Positions 44,130-52,703 are shown, numbered from the stretch's first letter. The stretch is 64,000 nt of DNA from DTU024 sp964518875 (GCA_964518875.1 CAZFHI010000001.1:131126-195125); one strand, 5' to 3'. A program made the numbers and translations. The notes: generated from the letters alone by a model not told the origin.

Positions 44130-44501
44130 TTGAAAATAAATAAAAGCACCGAGGATTATCTTGAAGCCATTCTTATGATAGAGGAACGGCAGGGCCGCGT
44201 GCGCTCCGTCGACGTAGCTAAGCTTCTTAACGTAACCAAGCCGAGCGTAAGCTATATGGTAAAAAAATTAAAGGAAAACGGTTTTATAGACGTAGAAGAC
44301 GACGGGAACATAGTCCTCCTTGCAAGCGGGCTTAAAATAGCGAATGAAATATACTCAAGGCACAAAACGCTTACCGATTTCTTTGTAAAGCTCGGCGTGG
44401 ACGAAAAGACGGCATACGGCGACGCCTGCCTTATAGAGCACGATATAAGCCGCAAAACATATAAGGCCCTGTGCGAATATATACAAAATGAAATGGACTG
44501 A
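44130..44501 (+). CDS. DtxR/MntR-family metal-dependent regulator
   Basis: This 123-residue winged-helix repressor begins STEDYLEAILMIEERQGRV and has the recognition helix region VAKLLNVTKPSVSYMVKKLK. Metal-ligand residues appear in the dimerisation half, including ASGLKIANEIYSRHKTL and EKTAYGDACLIEHDIS. It lacks the C-terminal SH3-like domain, as MntR-type proteins do. The start is probably a TTG at 44130, eight bases after AAGGAG; a GTG three codons earlier overlaps the binding site. It is divergent from feoA and is the likely regulator of the three palindromes. Confidence 0.9.
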   Translation: MKINKSTEDYLEAILMIEERQGRVRSVDVAKLLNVTKPSVSYMVKKLKENGFIDVEDDGNIVLLASGLKIANEIYSRHKTLTDFFVKLGVDEKTAYGDACLIEHDISRKTYKALCEYIQNEMD

Positions 44502-44571
44502 AGAGCTTATAAAAACATTTTAAAATATATTTTGCTTTGAAAGTTTGCGTTTAAAAACTTAATAATTCACT

Positions 44572-44611
44572 AAAGCCTGTAAAACGCATGCATTTTACAG
44601 GCTTTTTTTAT
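44572..44611 (+). terminator. Intrinsic terminator of the DtxR-family gene
   Basis: AAAGCCTGTAAAA/TTTTACAGGCTTT is a perfect thirteen-base stem followed by a T tract. Confidence 0.9.
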
Positions 44612-44621
44612 TTCATAAACT

Positions 44622-44658
44622 TAAAAAGACGCGCTTGTCAAAACAAACGCGTCTTTTT
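44622..44658 (-). terminator. Intrinsic terminator of the Etf-dehydrogenase operon
   Basis: On the minus strand AAAAGACGCG/CGCGTCTTTT forms a ten-base stem with a 14-base loop followed by T residues, about 40 bases after the dehydrogenase stop. Confidence 0.8.
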
Positions 44659-44694
44659 ATAAAATTAAATATTTAAATTTGCTTTATTAAACGC

Positions 44695-46098
44695 TTACTC
44701 CAGCACTACTTTGCCTGGATTAAGTATGTTGTTTTTATCGAATACGGCCTTGATGCCGCGCATAAGCTCCATCTGTTTTTGCCCGACACTTTCAAGCAGG
44801 AAACGCCTTTTTGCGTGGCCTATGCCGTGCTCTCCGGATACTTCCCCGCCCATGCGGTGAGCCTCCTCGTAAAGGGCGCGCATTACTTCGGCGTTTGTTT
44901 TTTTCCACGCGTCGTCGCTCAAATTATCCTTGCAGACATATATATGCAGGTTGCCGTCCCCGGCGTGGCCGAACGAGCACAGGCGTATGTTGTTTTCCCT
45001 GCCTATTCTTATGCTGCTTGACATAAATTCCGCTATGCGGTCCCTTGGAACCACCACGTCGCATTCGTCCATTTTAGGCGTGCTGTTGTTTATGGCTTCA
45101 AGGAAGGCTCCGCGCGGGTTCCAGATGCTCTCCTTTCGCTCGTCCGTATCCGCCATGAGCACGTCCTTTGCGCCGGATTTAAGCAGTATGTCCGTAAGAG
45201 TTTTAATAAGGCTTAAAATGGAATCTCGGCTTTCGGCGTCCAGACGCACGAGCAGATACGCGTCGGCTGAGGAATCCGGGAACTGCTTACCTAAGTATTT
45301 TTCGGCGGATTTTATAACTTCCCTTTCCATAAATTCAACCGCCGTGGGGTTGCAGCCGCTTGCAAGCACCGCTGGGACAGAGTTTATGCAGTCGTCCAGA
45401 TTGTCAAAAGGTATAAGCAGGCTGACGTTTTCTTTAGGGAGAGGCACAAGCTTAACTATAAGCTTTGTAAGCACGCCCAGGGTGCCTTCGCTGCCTATAA
45501 AAAGATGCATAAGTGGATACCCGCTGCTTGTTTTTACGGTTTTACCGCCAAGCTTTATAATGTCCCCGTCCGGCAGCACCATTTCAAGCCCTAAAATATA
45601 GTCCCTTGTAACGCCGAAGCGCACGGCCTTCATGCCGCCCGCGTTTGTCATGGCGTTGCCTCCTATGGTAGCCGTTTTTTCTCCGGGATCCGGCGGGTAA
45701 AAAAGGCCGGTCCCTTCAAGGTGTTTGGGAAAGTCTATAAGAAGAAGCCCGGGCTCTGTTGTAGCCGTCATATTATGCGTATCTATTTCAAGCACGCGGT
45801 TCATTTTTTCAAGGCTTAAAACTACGCCGCCGTTTATTGGAACGCAGCCGCCGCAAAGCCCAGTGCCTGAGCCTCTTGGGGTAACGGGTATGCGCCGCTT
45901 ATTGCAGTAACGCATAATTTCTGAAACTTCCTGCGCGCTCTGCGGCTTAAGAACGGCTTCCGGCATGAACTGCCCGTATTCCGTCATTTCATCTCGCGCA
46001 TAGTCCGCGCTTATCGCTTCGCCATATATCACGCGCTCATGCAACACGCTTTTAAAAAATTCTATATCAGAGGCATCAGTCTTTTTATATATGCTCAT
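44695..46098 (-). CDS. FAD-linked lactate/2-hydroxyacid dehydrogenase (LctD/GlcD-like)
   Basis: This 467-residue flavoenzyme oxidises D-lactate, glycolate or a similar 2-hydroxyacid. The N-terminal PCMH-type FAD-binding domain contains PVTPRGSGTGLCGG and PPDPGEKTATIGGNAMTNAG. The C-terminal FAD-oxidase domain has FGHAGDGNLHIYVCKDNL and ends GEHGIGHAKRRFL, then ILNPGKVV. It overlaps etfA by four bases and follows etfB-etfA. This is the order of the bifurcating lactate dehydrogenase LctBCD of Acetobacterium woodii, which drives lactate-dependent NAD+ reduction with ferredoxin oxidation. The substrate is inferred. Confidence 0.88.
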   Translation of the reverse strand: MSIYKKTDASDIEFFKSVLHERVIYGEAISADYARDEMTEYGQFMPEAVLKPQSAQEVSEIMRYCNKRRIPVTPRGSGTGLCGGCVPINGGVVLSLEKMNRVLEIDTHNMTATTEPGLLLIDFPKHLEGTGLFYPPDPGEKTATIGGNAMTNAGGMKAVRFGVTRDYILGLEMVLPDGDIIKLGGKTVKTSSGYPLMHLFIGSEGTLGVLTKLIVKLVPLPKENVSLLIPFDNLDDCINSVPAVLASGCNPTAVEFMEREVIKSAEKYLGKQFPDSSADAYLLVRLDAESRDSILSLIKTLTDILLKSGAKDVLMADTDERKESIWNPRGAFLEAINNSTPKMDECDVVVPRDRIAEFMSSSIRIGRENNIRLCSFGHAGDGNLHIYVCKDNLSDDAWKKTNAEVMRALYEEAHRMGGEVSGEHGIGHAKRRFLLESVGQKQMELMRGIKAVFDKNNILNPGKVVLE

Positions 46099-47285
46099 GC
46101 TTTGTCCTTTTCCAGAATCTGTTTTGTAAGCTTTGGAACTATATCGTACAGATCTCCCACGAGGCCTAAATTCGCCACTTTGAATATGGGAGCCTTGTCG
46201 TCCGTATTTATTGCGACTATGTATTCGCTCTGGTCCATACAGGCGGTAAACTGTATGGCGCCGCTTACGCCGCAGGTTATAATAAGCTTCGGCTTAACCG
46301 TGCGCCCGCTCATGCCTATCTGCCTGTCGACAGGCGCCCATCCTTTTTCAACAAGCGGCCTTGTGGTCGCCCAGTCCCCGCCAAGCGCTTCAGCTAAATT
46401 TTTTATTAAGGATAAATCGCTCTCTTTTTTTAAGCCTCTTCCGCCCGCTACAAGCACCTGCGCGTCCGATATGGTCCTTGCCTTGGGTATGGGTTTGGTG
46501 CTTATATGCTTTACCTTTGATTCAAATACGGATTCCGGTATCTCCCTTTTAAGCACTTTGCCTGATATTTCTTCTTCGCGCTTTGCCGATTCCATAATTT
46601 TATACCGCACCGTTGCAAACTGCGGGCGCGTGTTTTCCGTAACTATCTGCGCCATAATGTTGCCGCCGAACGCAGGGCGTATCTGGATCAAGTCGCTGTT
46701 TGGCTTAACGTCAAGCACGGTGCAGTCCGCCGTAAGGCCTGTGCGGAAGCGCGTGGATATGCGCGGGGCGAGGCTTCTGCCAAGCGACGTAGCGCCTAAG
46801 AGCACCGCGGAGGGTCGCCTTAGCCTTATGTAGTCTTCCGCGCAGTCCGCGAAAACGTCCGCCCTGAAAAAATTAAGCGCTTCGTCGTCGTACACGGCTA
46901 CTTCGTTTACGCCGTAGTGCAAAAGCTCCCGCGCCGCTTTTTCCAAATTATAGCCTATTACAATGGCGTTGACATTATAATTCACTTTTTTAGAAAGCTC
47001 TTTTGCTTTTCCTACAAGCTCAAGCGCTACGGGGTGCAGCTTGCCTTCGCTCGTTTCAGCATATATTAATATGTCCTTCCACTTGGTTTTATCCACGCTT
47101 TTAGCGCGCGTTTCCAAAATATAGAGCGCTTTTTCAGGGCAGTTTTTAACGCATATGCCGCACACTTTGCATGCGGAATTTATCTCAGGCCTGCCTTCAA
47201 CCATGCTTATCGCGCCAAACGGGCATACCTTTTCGCATATGCCGCAAGAGGTGCATTTTCTTTGAGTTAAAGCAATATTACCCAT
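46095..47285 (-). CDS. etfA: Electron transfer flavoprotein alpha subunit with N-terminal ferredoxin domain
   Basis: This 396-residue EtfA carries an extra N-terminal ferredoxin module with two 4Fe-4S motifs, CTSCGICEKVCPFG and CKVCGICVKNCPE (about residues 11-55). It is followed by the usual EtfA N-domain and the C-terminal FAD-binding part: GWAPVDRQIGMSGRTVKP, CGVSGAIQFTACM and YIVAINTDDKAPIF. The ferredoxin extension is typical of LctC and other bifurcating or ferredoxin-coupled Etf proteins. It overlaps etfB by eight bases and the dehydrogenase by four. Confidence 0.94.
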   Translation of the reverse strand: MGNIALTQRKCTSCGICEKVCPFGAISMVEGRPEINSACKVCGICVKNCPEKALYILETRAKSVDKTKWKDILIYAETSEGKLHPVALELVGKAKELSKKVNYNVNAIVIGYNLEKAARELLHYGVNEVAVYDDEALNFFRADVFADCAEDYIRLRRPSAVLLGATSLGRSLAPRISTRFRTGLTADCTVLDVKPNSDLIQIRPAFGGNIMAQIVTENTRPQFATVRYKIMESAKREEEISGKVLKREIPESVFESKVKHISTKPIPKARTISDAQVLVAGGRGLKKESDLSLIKNLAEALGGDWATTRPLVEKGWAPVDRQIGMSGRTVKPKLIITCGVSGAIQFTACMDQSEYIVAINTDDKAPIFKVANLGLVGDLYDIVPKLTKQILEKDKA

Positions 47286-48078
47286 TTATCTTGTCTCCCC
47301 GTATAAACTTTTTATCGATCAAATCATCATAAAGTTTTTCCGCAAGGCCGTCTCCCGTAAGCATAATATGCTCCTTGTTGTTTTCAGGCGGAAACACTCT
47401 TTCAACGCGCGTAGGGCTGCCTTCAAGGCCGTAATGCGAAGCGTCCGTATCCGCAAAGCGCTCAAGACCGAATATCTCTATCGGCATATCGTCTATACTT
47501 TTTTCTCCTTTAAGAGACGGCAGGCGCGGCGTATATATATCCTTTTCCACCGTAACAAGGCATGGAAAAGGCATATACACTGTTTCAACCGCGTTCTGCA
47601 GCTGCTGGTCGACAACTACGCCGTTTTCCTTAACCTCTATTCCTATTACCCACGCGGCGTGGGGGATGTTAAGGTGCTCGGCGATCGCCGGCCCTACCTG
47701 CGCCGTATCCCCGTCCGTAGTCTGCTTGCCGCACAAAATAAGGTCGAAATCCCCTGCGGAGCGTATAGCCTGCGAAAGCGTATAGCTTGTCGCAAGCACG
47801 TCCGCGCCGCCTAAGCGCCTGTCGCTGAACACATAGCCCTTGTCCGCGCCCATCATGTAGGCTTCCCGTATAACCGCCTTTGCCTGCGGAGGGCCCATGG
47901 TGCCTACGGTTATTGTGCCTCCATGCTTTTCCCTTATTCTAAGGGCTGTTTCCAAGGCGTACAGGTCATACGGGTTCATTTTCGCCGCGGCGCCTTCACG
48001 CTTCATAACGCCTGTAACGGGGTCCACTTCAACCTTGTTTGTTGATGGGACCTGTTTAACGCATACAAATATTTCCAT
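47278..48078 (-). CDS. etfB: Electron transfer flavoprotein beta subunit
   Basis: This 266-residue EtfB binds the second flavin or AMP site and pairs with EtfA. Conserved blocks are MEIFVCVKQVPST, MNPYDLYALETALRI, LILCGKQTTDGDTAQVGP and the loop VEKDIYTPRLPSLKG. The ATG at 48078 is preceded by AAAGGA with six bases between; a start seven codons upstream is less likely. It is the first gene of the operon. Confidence 0.94.
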   Translation of the reverse strand: MEIFVCVKQVPSTNKVEVDPVTGVMKREGAAAKMNPYDLYALETALRIREKHGGTITVGTMGPPQAKAVIREAYMMGADKGYVFSDRRLGGADVLATSYTLSQAIRSAGDFDLILCGKQTTDGDTAQVGPAIAEHLNIPHAAWVIGIEVKENGVVVDQQLQNAVETVYMPFPCLVTVEKDIYTPRLPSLKGEKSIDDMPIEIFGLERFADTDASHYGLEGSPTRVERVFPPENNKEHIMLTGDGLAEKLYDDLIDKKFIRGDKING

Positions 48079-48444
48079 AATCTGTCCTTTGTTCCTCATT
48101 AAATTTATAAATTTCGAACGCTGCTATATAATACTATATTTTGCTCGGAATTTCCATAGCGGCGCGTGAACTTTTTAAAACGGCGCTGTTTTCATGCGTT
48201 CGATCCGTTATTTATTACAAAAACGCATTTCAAACTATATCGCAAAAATAAAGCGTATACAAAAAAGCCCGCACAGGCTTAGCGCGCAAGGGGTTCGGCG
48301 TTTAATTTGTTTTTTAGTCATCTAAGACACATATAAAGCTATTGCTATACTTAAAGCTAAACTTTACACGAATTTTACCTGCAAATCACAATTTCATCTT
48401 AAAAACGTGTTAGCTTGAATGCATACCATGAGAAGGAGGAAGAC
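48079..48444 (+). other. Intergenic region between etfB and the sugar-binding protein
   Basis: This is a divergent intergenic space with no gene seen. A hairpin AAGCC/GGGCTT followed by T residues on the minus strand lies at about 48265-48282 but has no gene to terminate. TATTAT and TATAGT words near 48125-48140 could belong to the etf promoter, but no good -35 lies at the right distance. I cannot point to a clear promoter for the sugar operon. Confidence 0.4.
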
Positions 48445-49683
48445 ATGAAGAAATTACTTTCATTTATCGCAGCCTGCGTACTGCTGTTTAGTTTAGCAGC
48501 CGTCAACGCGCAGGCCGAAGAAACAACCATCACTCTGTGGCACCGCTGGTCCGGCGACGTGGAATCCAAGCTTTTGACCATAGTAGATGAATTTGAAAAG
48601 GAAAATCCCGACATAAAGGTCGATGTAACCGCCAAGCCCGGCGAATATTTTGAGCTGCTGCAAAAAATGATAACAGACCTTGCGGCAGGCATTGAACCGC
48701 CCGATATTTTCATAGGCGGCTATAACCTGTTCAACTATATTTACAGCGAGTTAAACCCTGTGGAGCTTAAGAACTTAGCCCCTGACGAAGAAGCCTGGCT
48801 CGCGCTTGCAGACCGCTACGAACCTAACCTGTTTGATCTTGGCAAGGTCGACGGCATACAGATAAGCGCGCCGTTCGCCCTAAGCAATATAGTAATGTAC
48901 TACAACAAGGACATATTTACTGAAGCGGGTCTTAGCGATGAAGACGTTCCTGAAACATGGGACGAGCTTATGGCGGTATCAGAAACCATAAAGGAAAAAA
49001 CCGGAAAGTTCGCTTTCGGCATGCAGAAGGTAGACAGCTGGCCGGATCTTGGCATGATATATTCCAACGGCGGCAAAATGCTTTCTGACGATGAAACAAA
49101 GGTAGCCTTCAACAACCCTGAAGCCGCGGAAGCCATAGGCATATGGCAGTCCCTGCACAAAAACGGCTGCGCCGCTATAAATACAGACGGCGAGCTCATG
49201 GCGGATTTTATCGCCGGCAACGTCGCCATGTACATATCCTCTGTTATGAAGCTTAACGCCCTGAGAACCTCCTGCGGCTTTAACCTTGACGTCGCGGAAT
49301 TCCCAAGCTTTGGCGACAAGCCCAAGAAGCTCCCGGCAGGCGGATCCGCGCTTATATCGTTCACAGATACAAACAACAGCGCGAAGAAAGACGCCGTATG
49401 GAAGTTCATAGACTTTGCGACGAGCGACGAGTCCATGAGGACGTTCACCAAGACAGGCTACGTATGCGTTACAAAGGCCAAGGTTGATGTTGAAGAAGGC
49501 CAGCAGCCCGCTTACGACCAGTTAGCGTACGCTGTGCCGTGGACAAACTGGCCCGGCGGATCGGCGGGGCTTGAAATAGACCAGCTCTATATAAACAAGC
49601 GCCTTGAAATTATACATGGCGACCTGGATCCCGCTGAAACGCTGGATAAATTAGCGGACGACTGCAACGCGCTTTTGCAATAA
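48445..49683 (+). CDS. Sugar ABC transporter substrate-binding protein (family 1)
   Basis: This 412-residue extracytoplasmic binding protein has the family-1 pattern TITLWHRWSGD, EKENPDIKVDV and PPDIFIGGYNLFNYI, then the hinge and C-terminal lobe with DAVWKFIDFATSDESM. The signal peptide (about 1-24) ends VNAQAEET with an A-x-A site and no lipobox Cys, as in MetQ. The ATG at 48445 follows GGAGG; an in-frame ATG ten codons upstream has none. It heads an operon with an epimerase and two permeases. A long GC-rich hairpin after its stop probably stabilises its mRNA. Confidence 0.92.
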   Translation: MKKLLSFIAACVLLFSLAAVNAQAEETTITLWHRWSGDVESKLLTIVDEFEKENPDIKVDVTAKPGEYFELLQKMITDLAAGIEPPDIFIGGYNLFNYIYSELNPVELKNLAPDEEAWLALADRYEPNLFDLGKVDGIQISAPFALSNIVMYYNKDIFTEAGLSDEDVPETWDELMAVSETIKEKTGKFAFGMQKVDSWPDLGMIYSNGGKMLSDDETKVAFNNPEAAEAIGIWQSLHKNGCAAINTDGELMADFIAGNVAMYISSVMKLNALRTSCGFNLDVAEFPSFGDKPKKLPAGGSALISFTDTNNSAKKDAVWKFIDFATSDESMRTFTKTGYVCVTKAKVDVEEGQQPAYDQLAYAVPWTNWPGGSAGLEIDQLYINKRLEIIHGDLDPAETLDKLADDCNALLQ

Positions 49684-49703
49684 TATAAATTTTACAGCAT
49701 TTT

Positions 49704-49739
49704 ATCCTGCCGCAGGCGGTTCTCCGCCCGCGGCAGGAT
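49704..49739 (+). other. mRNA-stabilising hairpin inside the sugar operon
   Basis: ATCCTGCCGC pairs perfectly with GCGGCAGGAT, and inside this GGCGG pairs with CCGCC around a TTCT loop. No T tract follows, and the next gene's ribosome binding site lies a few bases on. It would protect the binding-protein mRNA or allow partial termination, favouring more binding protein than permease. Confidence 0.7.
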
Positions 49740-49756
49740 ATTATAGGAGAAAAGAT

Positions 49757-50578
49757 ATGAACCCCTTTAAAAACAAATCCGAATACGCCATTTCCACGTG
49801 GCTTTTTGAAACAGCCGACCTTAAAAAAGCCCTTGAGCTCATTTCTGACGAAGGCTTTAAAAGCGTGGAGCTGTGGGCGGACACAGTGCATTTTGACCCG
49901 CGGGCTAAGCTTAATACCAACGATATAGCTTCATGGATTAAGCAATACGGCCTTCATATTCATTCAGCGCACGCGCCCTTCAGGCATTTTTTTAACCGTC
50001 CTGAAGACGATATGGATTTTCTGCGCTATCGTATGGATTTGTGGCGTAAAACAATAGACAGGTGTGAAAAGCTAAGCATACTTATACTCGTTATGCACGC
50101 CATGAACAGGCAGGAATATCCATACAGTATGGCGGAGTCCGGTATTATAAAAGAAACGCTTGAAAGTTTGTGCGATTACGCTTCAGGGCGCGGGGTCGCT
50201 ATCGCCCTTGAAAACATTCCGGACGGCGGCGCTGTATCTAAAGACGATATATCTTGCACGCTTAGAAATCAGAAAAAGCTGTTTAACATAGACAAGCTGC
50301 GCTTTTGTCTTGATATAGGCCACGCGCCTCTTACTGGAACAAAAGTTTTTGATGAAATAGACGCGGCCTGCGGCAGGCTTGTTTCTTTCCACGTGCATAA
50401 CAACAACGGTATCGTTGATTCCCACGATCTGCCAGACAGCGGCGTACTAGACTGGGGCGGCATATATCAGTACGCCCGCGAAAAAAACTACAAGGGCGAA
50501 TTTGTAATCGAGGTGTACGGCGGAGACGAGCCTGAAAAAAAGCTCAAGGAAATATCCGCGCTGTTTAATAAAAATTGA
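49757..50578 (+). CDS. Sugar phosphate isomerase/epimerase (xylose-isomerase-like TIM barrel)
   Basis: This 273-residue protein has the AP-endonuclease-2/xylose isomerase-like fold. Metal ligands are visible as ALENIP (Glu), CLDIGHA (Asp-His), SFHVHNN (His) and FVIEVYG (Glu). It starts ISTWLFETADLKKALELI, a typical first strand and helix for the family. It is encoded between a sugar-binding protein and its permeases, so it probably acts on the imported sugar. GGAG precedes the ATG. Confidence 0.9.
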   Translation: MNPFKNKSEYAISTWLFETADLKKALELISDEGFKSVELWADTVHFDPRAKLNTNDIASWIKQYGLHIHSAHAPFRHFFNRPEDDMDFLRYRMDLWRKTIDRCEKLSILILVMHAMNRQEYPYSMAESGIIKETLESLCDYASGRGVAIALENIPDGGAVSKDDISCTLRNQKKLFNIDKLRFCLDIGHAPLTGTKVFDEIDAACGRLVSFHVHNNNGIVDSHDLPDSGVLDWGGIYQYAREKNYKGEFVIEVYGGDEPEKKLKEISALFNKN

Positions 50579-50596
50579 TTGCCAAAAAGGACAGAT

Positions 50597-51514
50597 ATGA
50601 TAAAAGCTATAAATTCTAAAAAATCCGGCGCCAAAGCAAAAAAGCAGTATGCATGGTTGATTTTATACGCGCTGCCTGCAGCCTTATTCTTTATTGTTTT
50701 TAAATACTGGCCGCTTATATACAGCTTTATATTAAGCTTTAAAAAATGGAATTTCGTCGGTAAGATGAGATCGGTAGGATGGAGCAACTTCACAGCGATG
50801 TTCGGAAAGGACATTTTTTCCGCGGCGCTTGTTAACACGCTGCTCTACATAATAGGACTGCTTCCGTTTTTTATAATTATACCTCTTTTTCTCGCGGTTC
50901 TTGTGCTCAACGTAAAGCCTGAAAAGCTGCAGAACGCCTACCGCACGTTGTTTTTTATACCTACCGTTCTCGCGTTTTCCATTATATGCCTTGTATGGAT
51001 GTGGATTTTTAACCCGAGCTTCGGCCTGCTTAACAACTTTTTCAGGCTCTTTGGAAGCAGCGGCTATTCGTGGCTGAGCGATCAGAGAACAGCTATGATA
51101 TCAATAATATCCATATCGGGCTGGAAATTCATGGGGTCAAACATGATACTCTTTATAGCGGGGCTTCTTACGGTGCCCAAGGATTATATAGAGGCCGCCA
51201 AAATAGACGGCGCAAACAGCTGGCAGATATTCTGGAAAATAAAGTGGCCGTTGATAAGCTCCACAACTATTTATCTTGTTATGACCTCCGTGATTTTCGC
51301 GGCTGAGCGCGCATTCACCCCTATAAACATACTTACAAAGGGCGGCCCGGGAAACGCCACGACCAACCTTTCCCACGTTATATATTTGTTTGGCTTCCAG
51401 TATTTTAATATAGGCCTTGCAAGCGCGACGGCCATATTTACTTCCGTATTTTTCCTTATCATAACCATTTTTATGATGAAAAGCATGGGAGGGTTCAGCT
51501 ACTATGAAAACTAA
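50597..51514 (+). CDS. Sugar ABC transporter permease (MalF/UgpA type)
   Basis: This 305-residue membrane protein has about six hydrophobic helices. The EAA loop reads PKDYIEAAKIDGANSWQIFWKIKWP. It starts with the family-typical AWLILYALPAALFFIVFKYWP. The ATG at 50597 follows AAGGA; a TTG six codons earlier abuts the previous stop. It overlaps the second permease by 11 bases. Confidence 0.93.
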   Translation: MIKAINSKKSGAKAKKQYAWLILYALPAALFFIVFKYWPLIYSFILSFKKWNFVGKMRSVGWSNFTAMFGKDIFSAALVNTLLYIIGLLPFFIIIPLFLAVLVLNVKPEKLQNAYRTLFFIPTVLAFSIICLVWMWIFNPSFGLLNNFFRLFGSSGYSWLSDQRTAMISIISISGWKFMGSNMILFIAGLLTVPKDYIEAAKIDGANSWQIFWKIKWPLISSTTIYLVMTSVIFAAERAFTPINILTKGGPGNATTNLSHVIYLFGFQYFNIGLASATAIFTSVFFLIITIFMMKSMGGFSYYEN

Positions 51515-52334
51515 GCTTACGGCGAAAAGCGCGCTGCTTAATATATTTCTTATTTTTCTTTTCCTTATAAACATACTTCCCGTATTCTGGATGCTTTCAT
51601 CCGCGTTTAAGCAGCCAGACGAGCTTTTTACGACGGATATACGCCTTTTCCCCATAGAACCCACTTTTGATAATTTCACTACCGTATTCAGGGAATACGA
51701 AATTAAGCACTGGCTTATAAACAGCGCCGTTACAACGCTTGGCATAGCCGTTTTGCAAACGGCGGTCGCTGTTCTTGCGGCGTACGGCATTACGTATTAC
51801 AAGACAAAAATAAACGAGTTCGTATTCTATTTCTTTATTGTAACCATGGTAATACCGTTCCAGGTAACAATGATACCAAACTATATTCTTATAAGCCGTA
51901 TGAAGCTTATAAACACATGGGCGGGCGTAATAATACCGAATATCGCTAACGCCTCCACCTTTTTCTTTATACGCCAGCATATGCGCGGCATACCGCAGGT
52001 GTTCTATGAAGCCGCCTCCATCGAAGGGGCAAACTCGTTCTGGACGCTGCGCAACGTTGTGTTCGGCGTGTGCAAGGGCGCTATTTCCGCCATGTTCATA
52101 CTATGCGTAATAGACGGCTGGAACCTGTACTTCTGGCCGCTGCTCGTAATGTCCAAGCCTGAAACGAGAACTATCACCGTAGGCCTGCAGGAATTTTTGG
52201 ACCACGAGGCGGGCAACCGCTGGGGGCCTTTTATGGCCTGCGCCACAACAGCCACCATGCCGATAATCATTCTGTATTTTTTCATTCAGCGCAACATAAT
52301 AGACGCGTTTGTAACGTCAGGCATAAAAGGGTGA
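51504..52334 (+). CDS. Sugar ABC transporter permease (MalG/UgpE type)
   Basis: This 276-residue membrane protein has about six helices, an EAA loop PQVFYEAASIEGANSFWTLRNVV and the beginning FLINILPVFWMLSSAFKQPDEL. With the preceding permease it forms the channel of a carbohydrate importer. No ATPase gene is nearby, so the pair probably uses a shared MsmK-type ATPase. It is the last gene of the operon. Confidence 0.93.
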   Translation: MKTKLTAKSALLNIFLIFLFLINILPVFWMLSSAFKQPDELFTTDIRLFPIEPTFDNFTTVFREYEIKHWLINSAVTTLGIAVLQTAVAVLAAYGITYYKTKINEFVFYFFIVTMVIPFQVTMIPNYILISRMKLINTWAGVIIPNIANASTFFFIRQHMRGIPQVFYEAASIEGANSFWTLRNVVFGVCKGAISAMFILCVIDGWNLYFWPLLVMSKPETRTITVGLQEFLDHEAGNRWGPFMACATTATMPIIILYFFIQRNIIDAFVTSGIKG

Positions 52335-52344
52335 AAATAACAAT

Positions 52345-52558
52345 CAAACTTCGCCGCGCAAAAACGCTTTGTTATTGTTTGGAACAACAAATGGTTTGGC
52401 CGGCAAACTGCGCAGCGCGCAGGGGCTCTGTTCTTTTGCATAGCATTACTATTATACGTTTTTCAAAACTGCGCCCCGCGCGTGGGTTCTGTGTAGAACG
52501 CATAGATAAACTATTAGCAGAGCAAGCCGACAAACTACGCCGCGCAAAAACGCTTTGT
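52345..52558 (+). repeat. Four diverged 28-bp repeats at about 60-bp spacing
   Basis: Four related units start at 52345, 52404, 52465 and 52531. Each has the form AAACT-x-CGC...GCGC...CT-TGT and could encode K-L-R-x-A-x-x-[LF]-C when read from its second base, but the spacings (59, 61 and 66) put them in different frames. Units 1 and 4 differ at one base; units 2 and 3 are more diverged. The word AACGCATAGAT after unit 3 also occurs at 12347-12357. Not a CRISPR array and no protein-coding gene is evident. Confidence 0.7.
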
Positions 52559-52666
52559 CAGTTTACTAACGTATAATCGCAGAACAAATCTTCTTAAAAA
52601 TACGTTTATATAAGGCTTTATATATCATAATACTTAAGTTTTCGTATCTGTGTTTCGGGCGAAATA

Positions 52667-52703
52667 TGTCCCGCTATATAAAATTATAGCTTAAATCGGG
52701 ACA
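52667..52703 (+). promoter_or_regulatory. Inverted repeat / hairpin upstream of the flavoprotein reductase
   Basis: TGTCCCG (52667-52673) pairs with CGGGACA (52697-52703), and CTATA pairs with TATAG inside, leaving a seven-base bulge on one side. Six A residues follow. It may be an operator or a leader structure for the next gene; a minus-strand terminator is possible but has no gene. Confidence 0.4.

Noticed and set aside
52345..52558. CRISPR array
   Set aside because: Four repeat-like units at about 60-base spacing suggested it, but the units differ strongly from each other, spacers vary and no cas gene is nearby.
52331..52576. Protein-coding gene across the repeat cluster
   Set aside because: The open frame has no ribosome binding site, and the repeat units fall in different frames, so the peptide is not a coherent protein.
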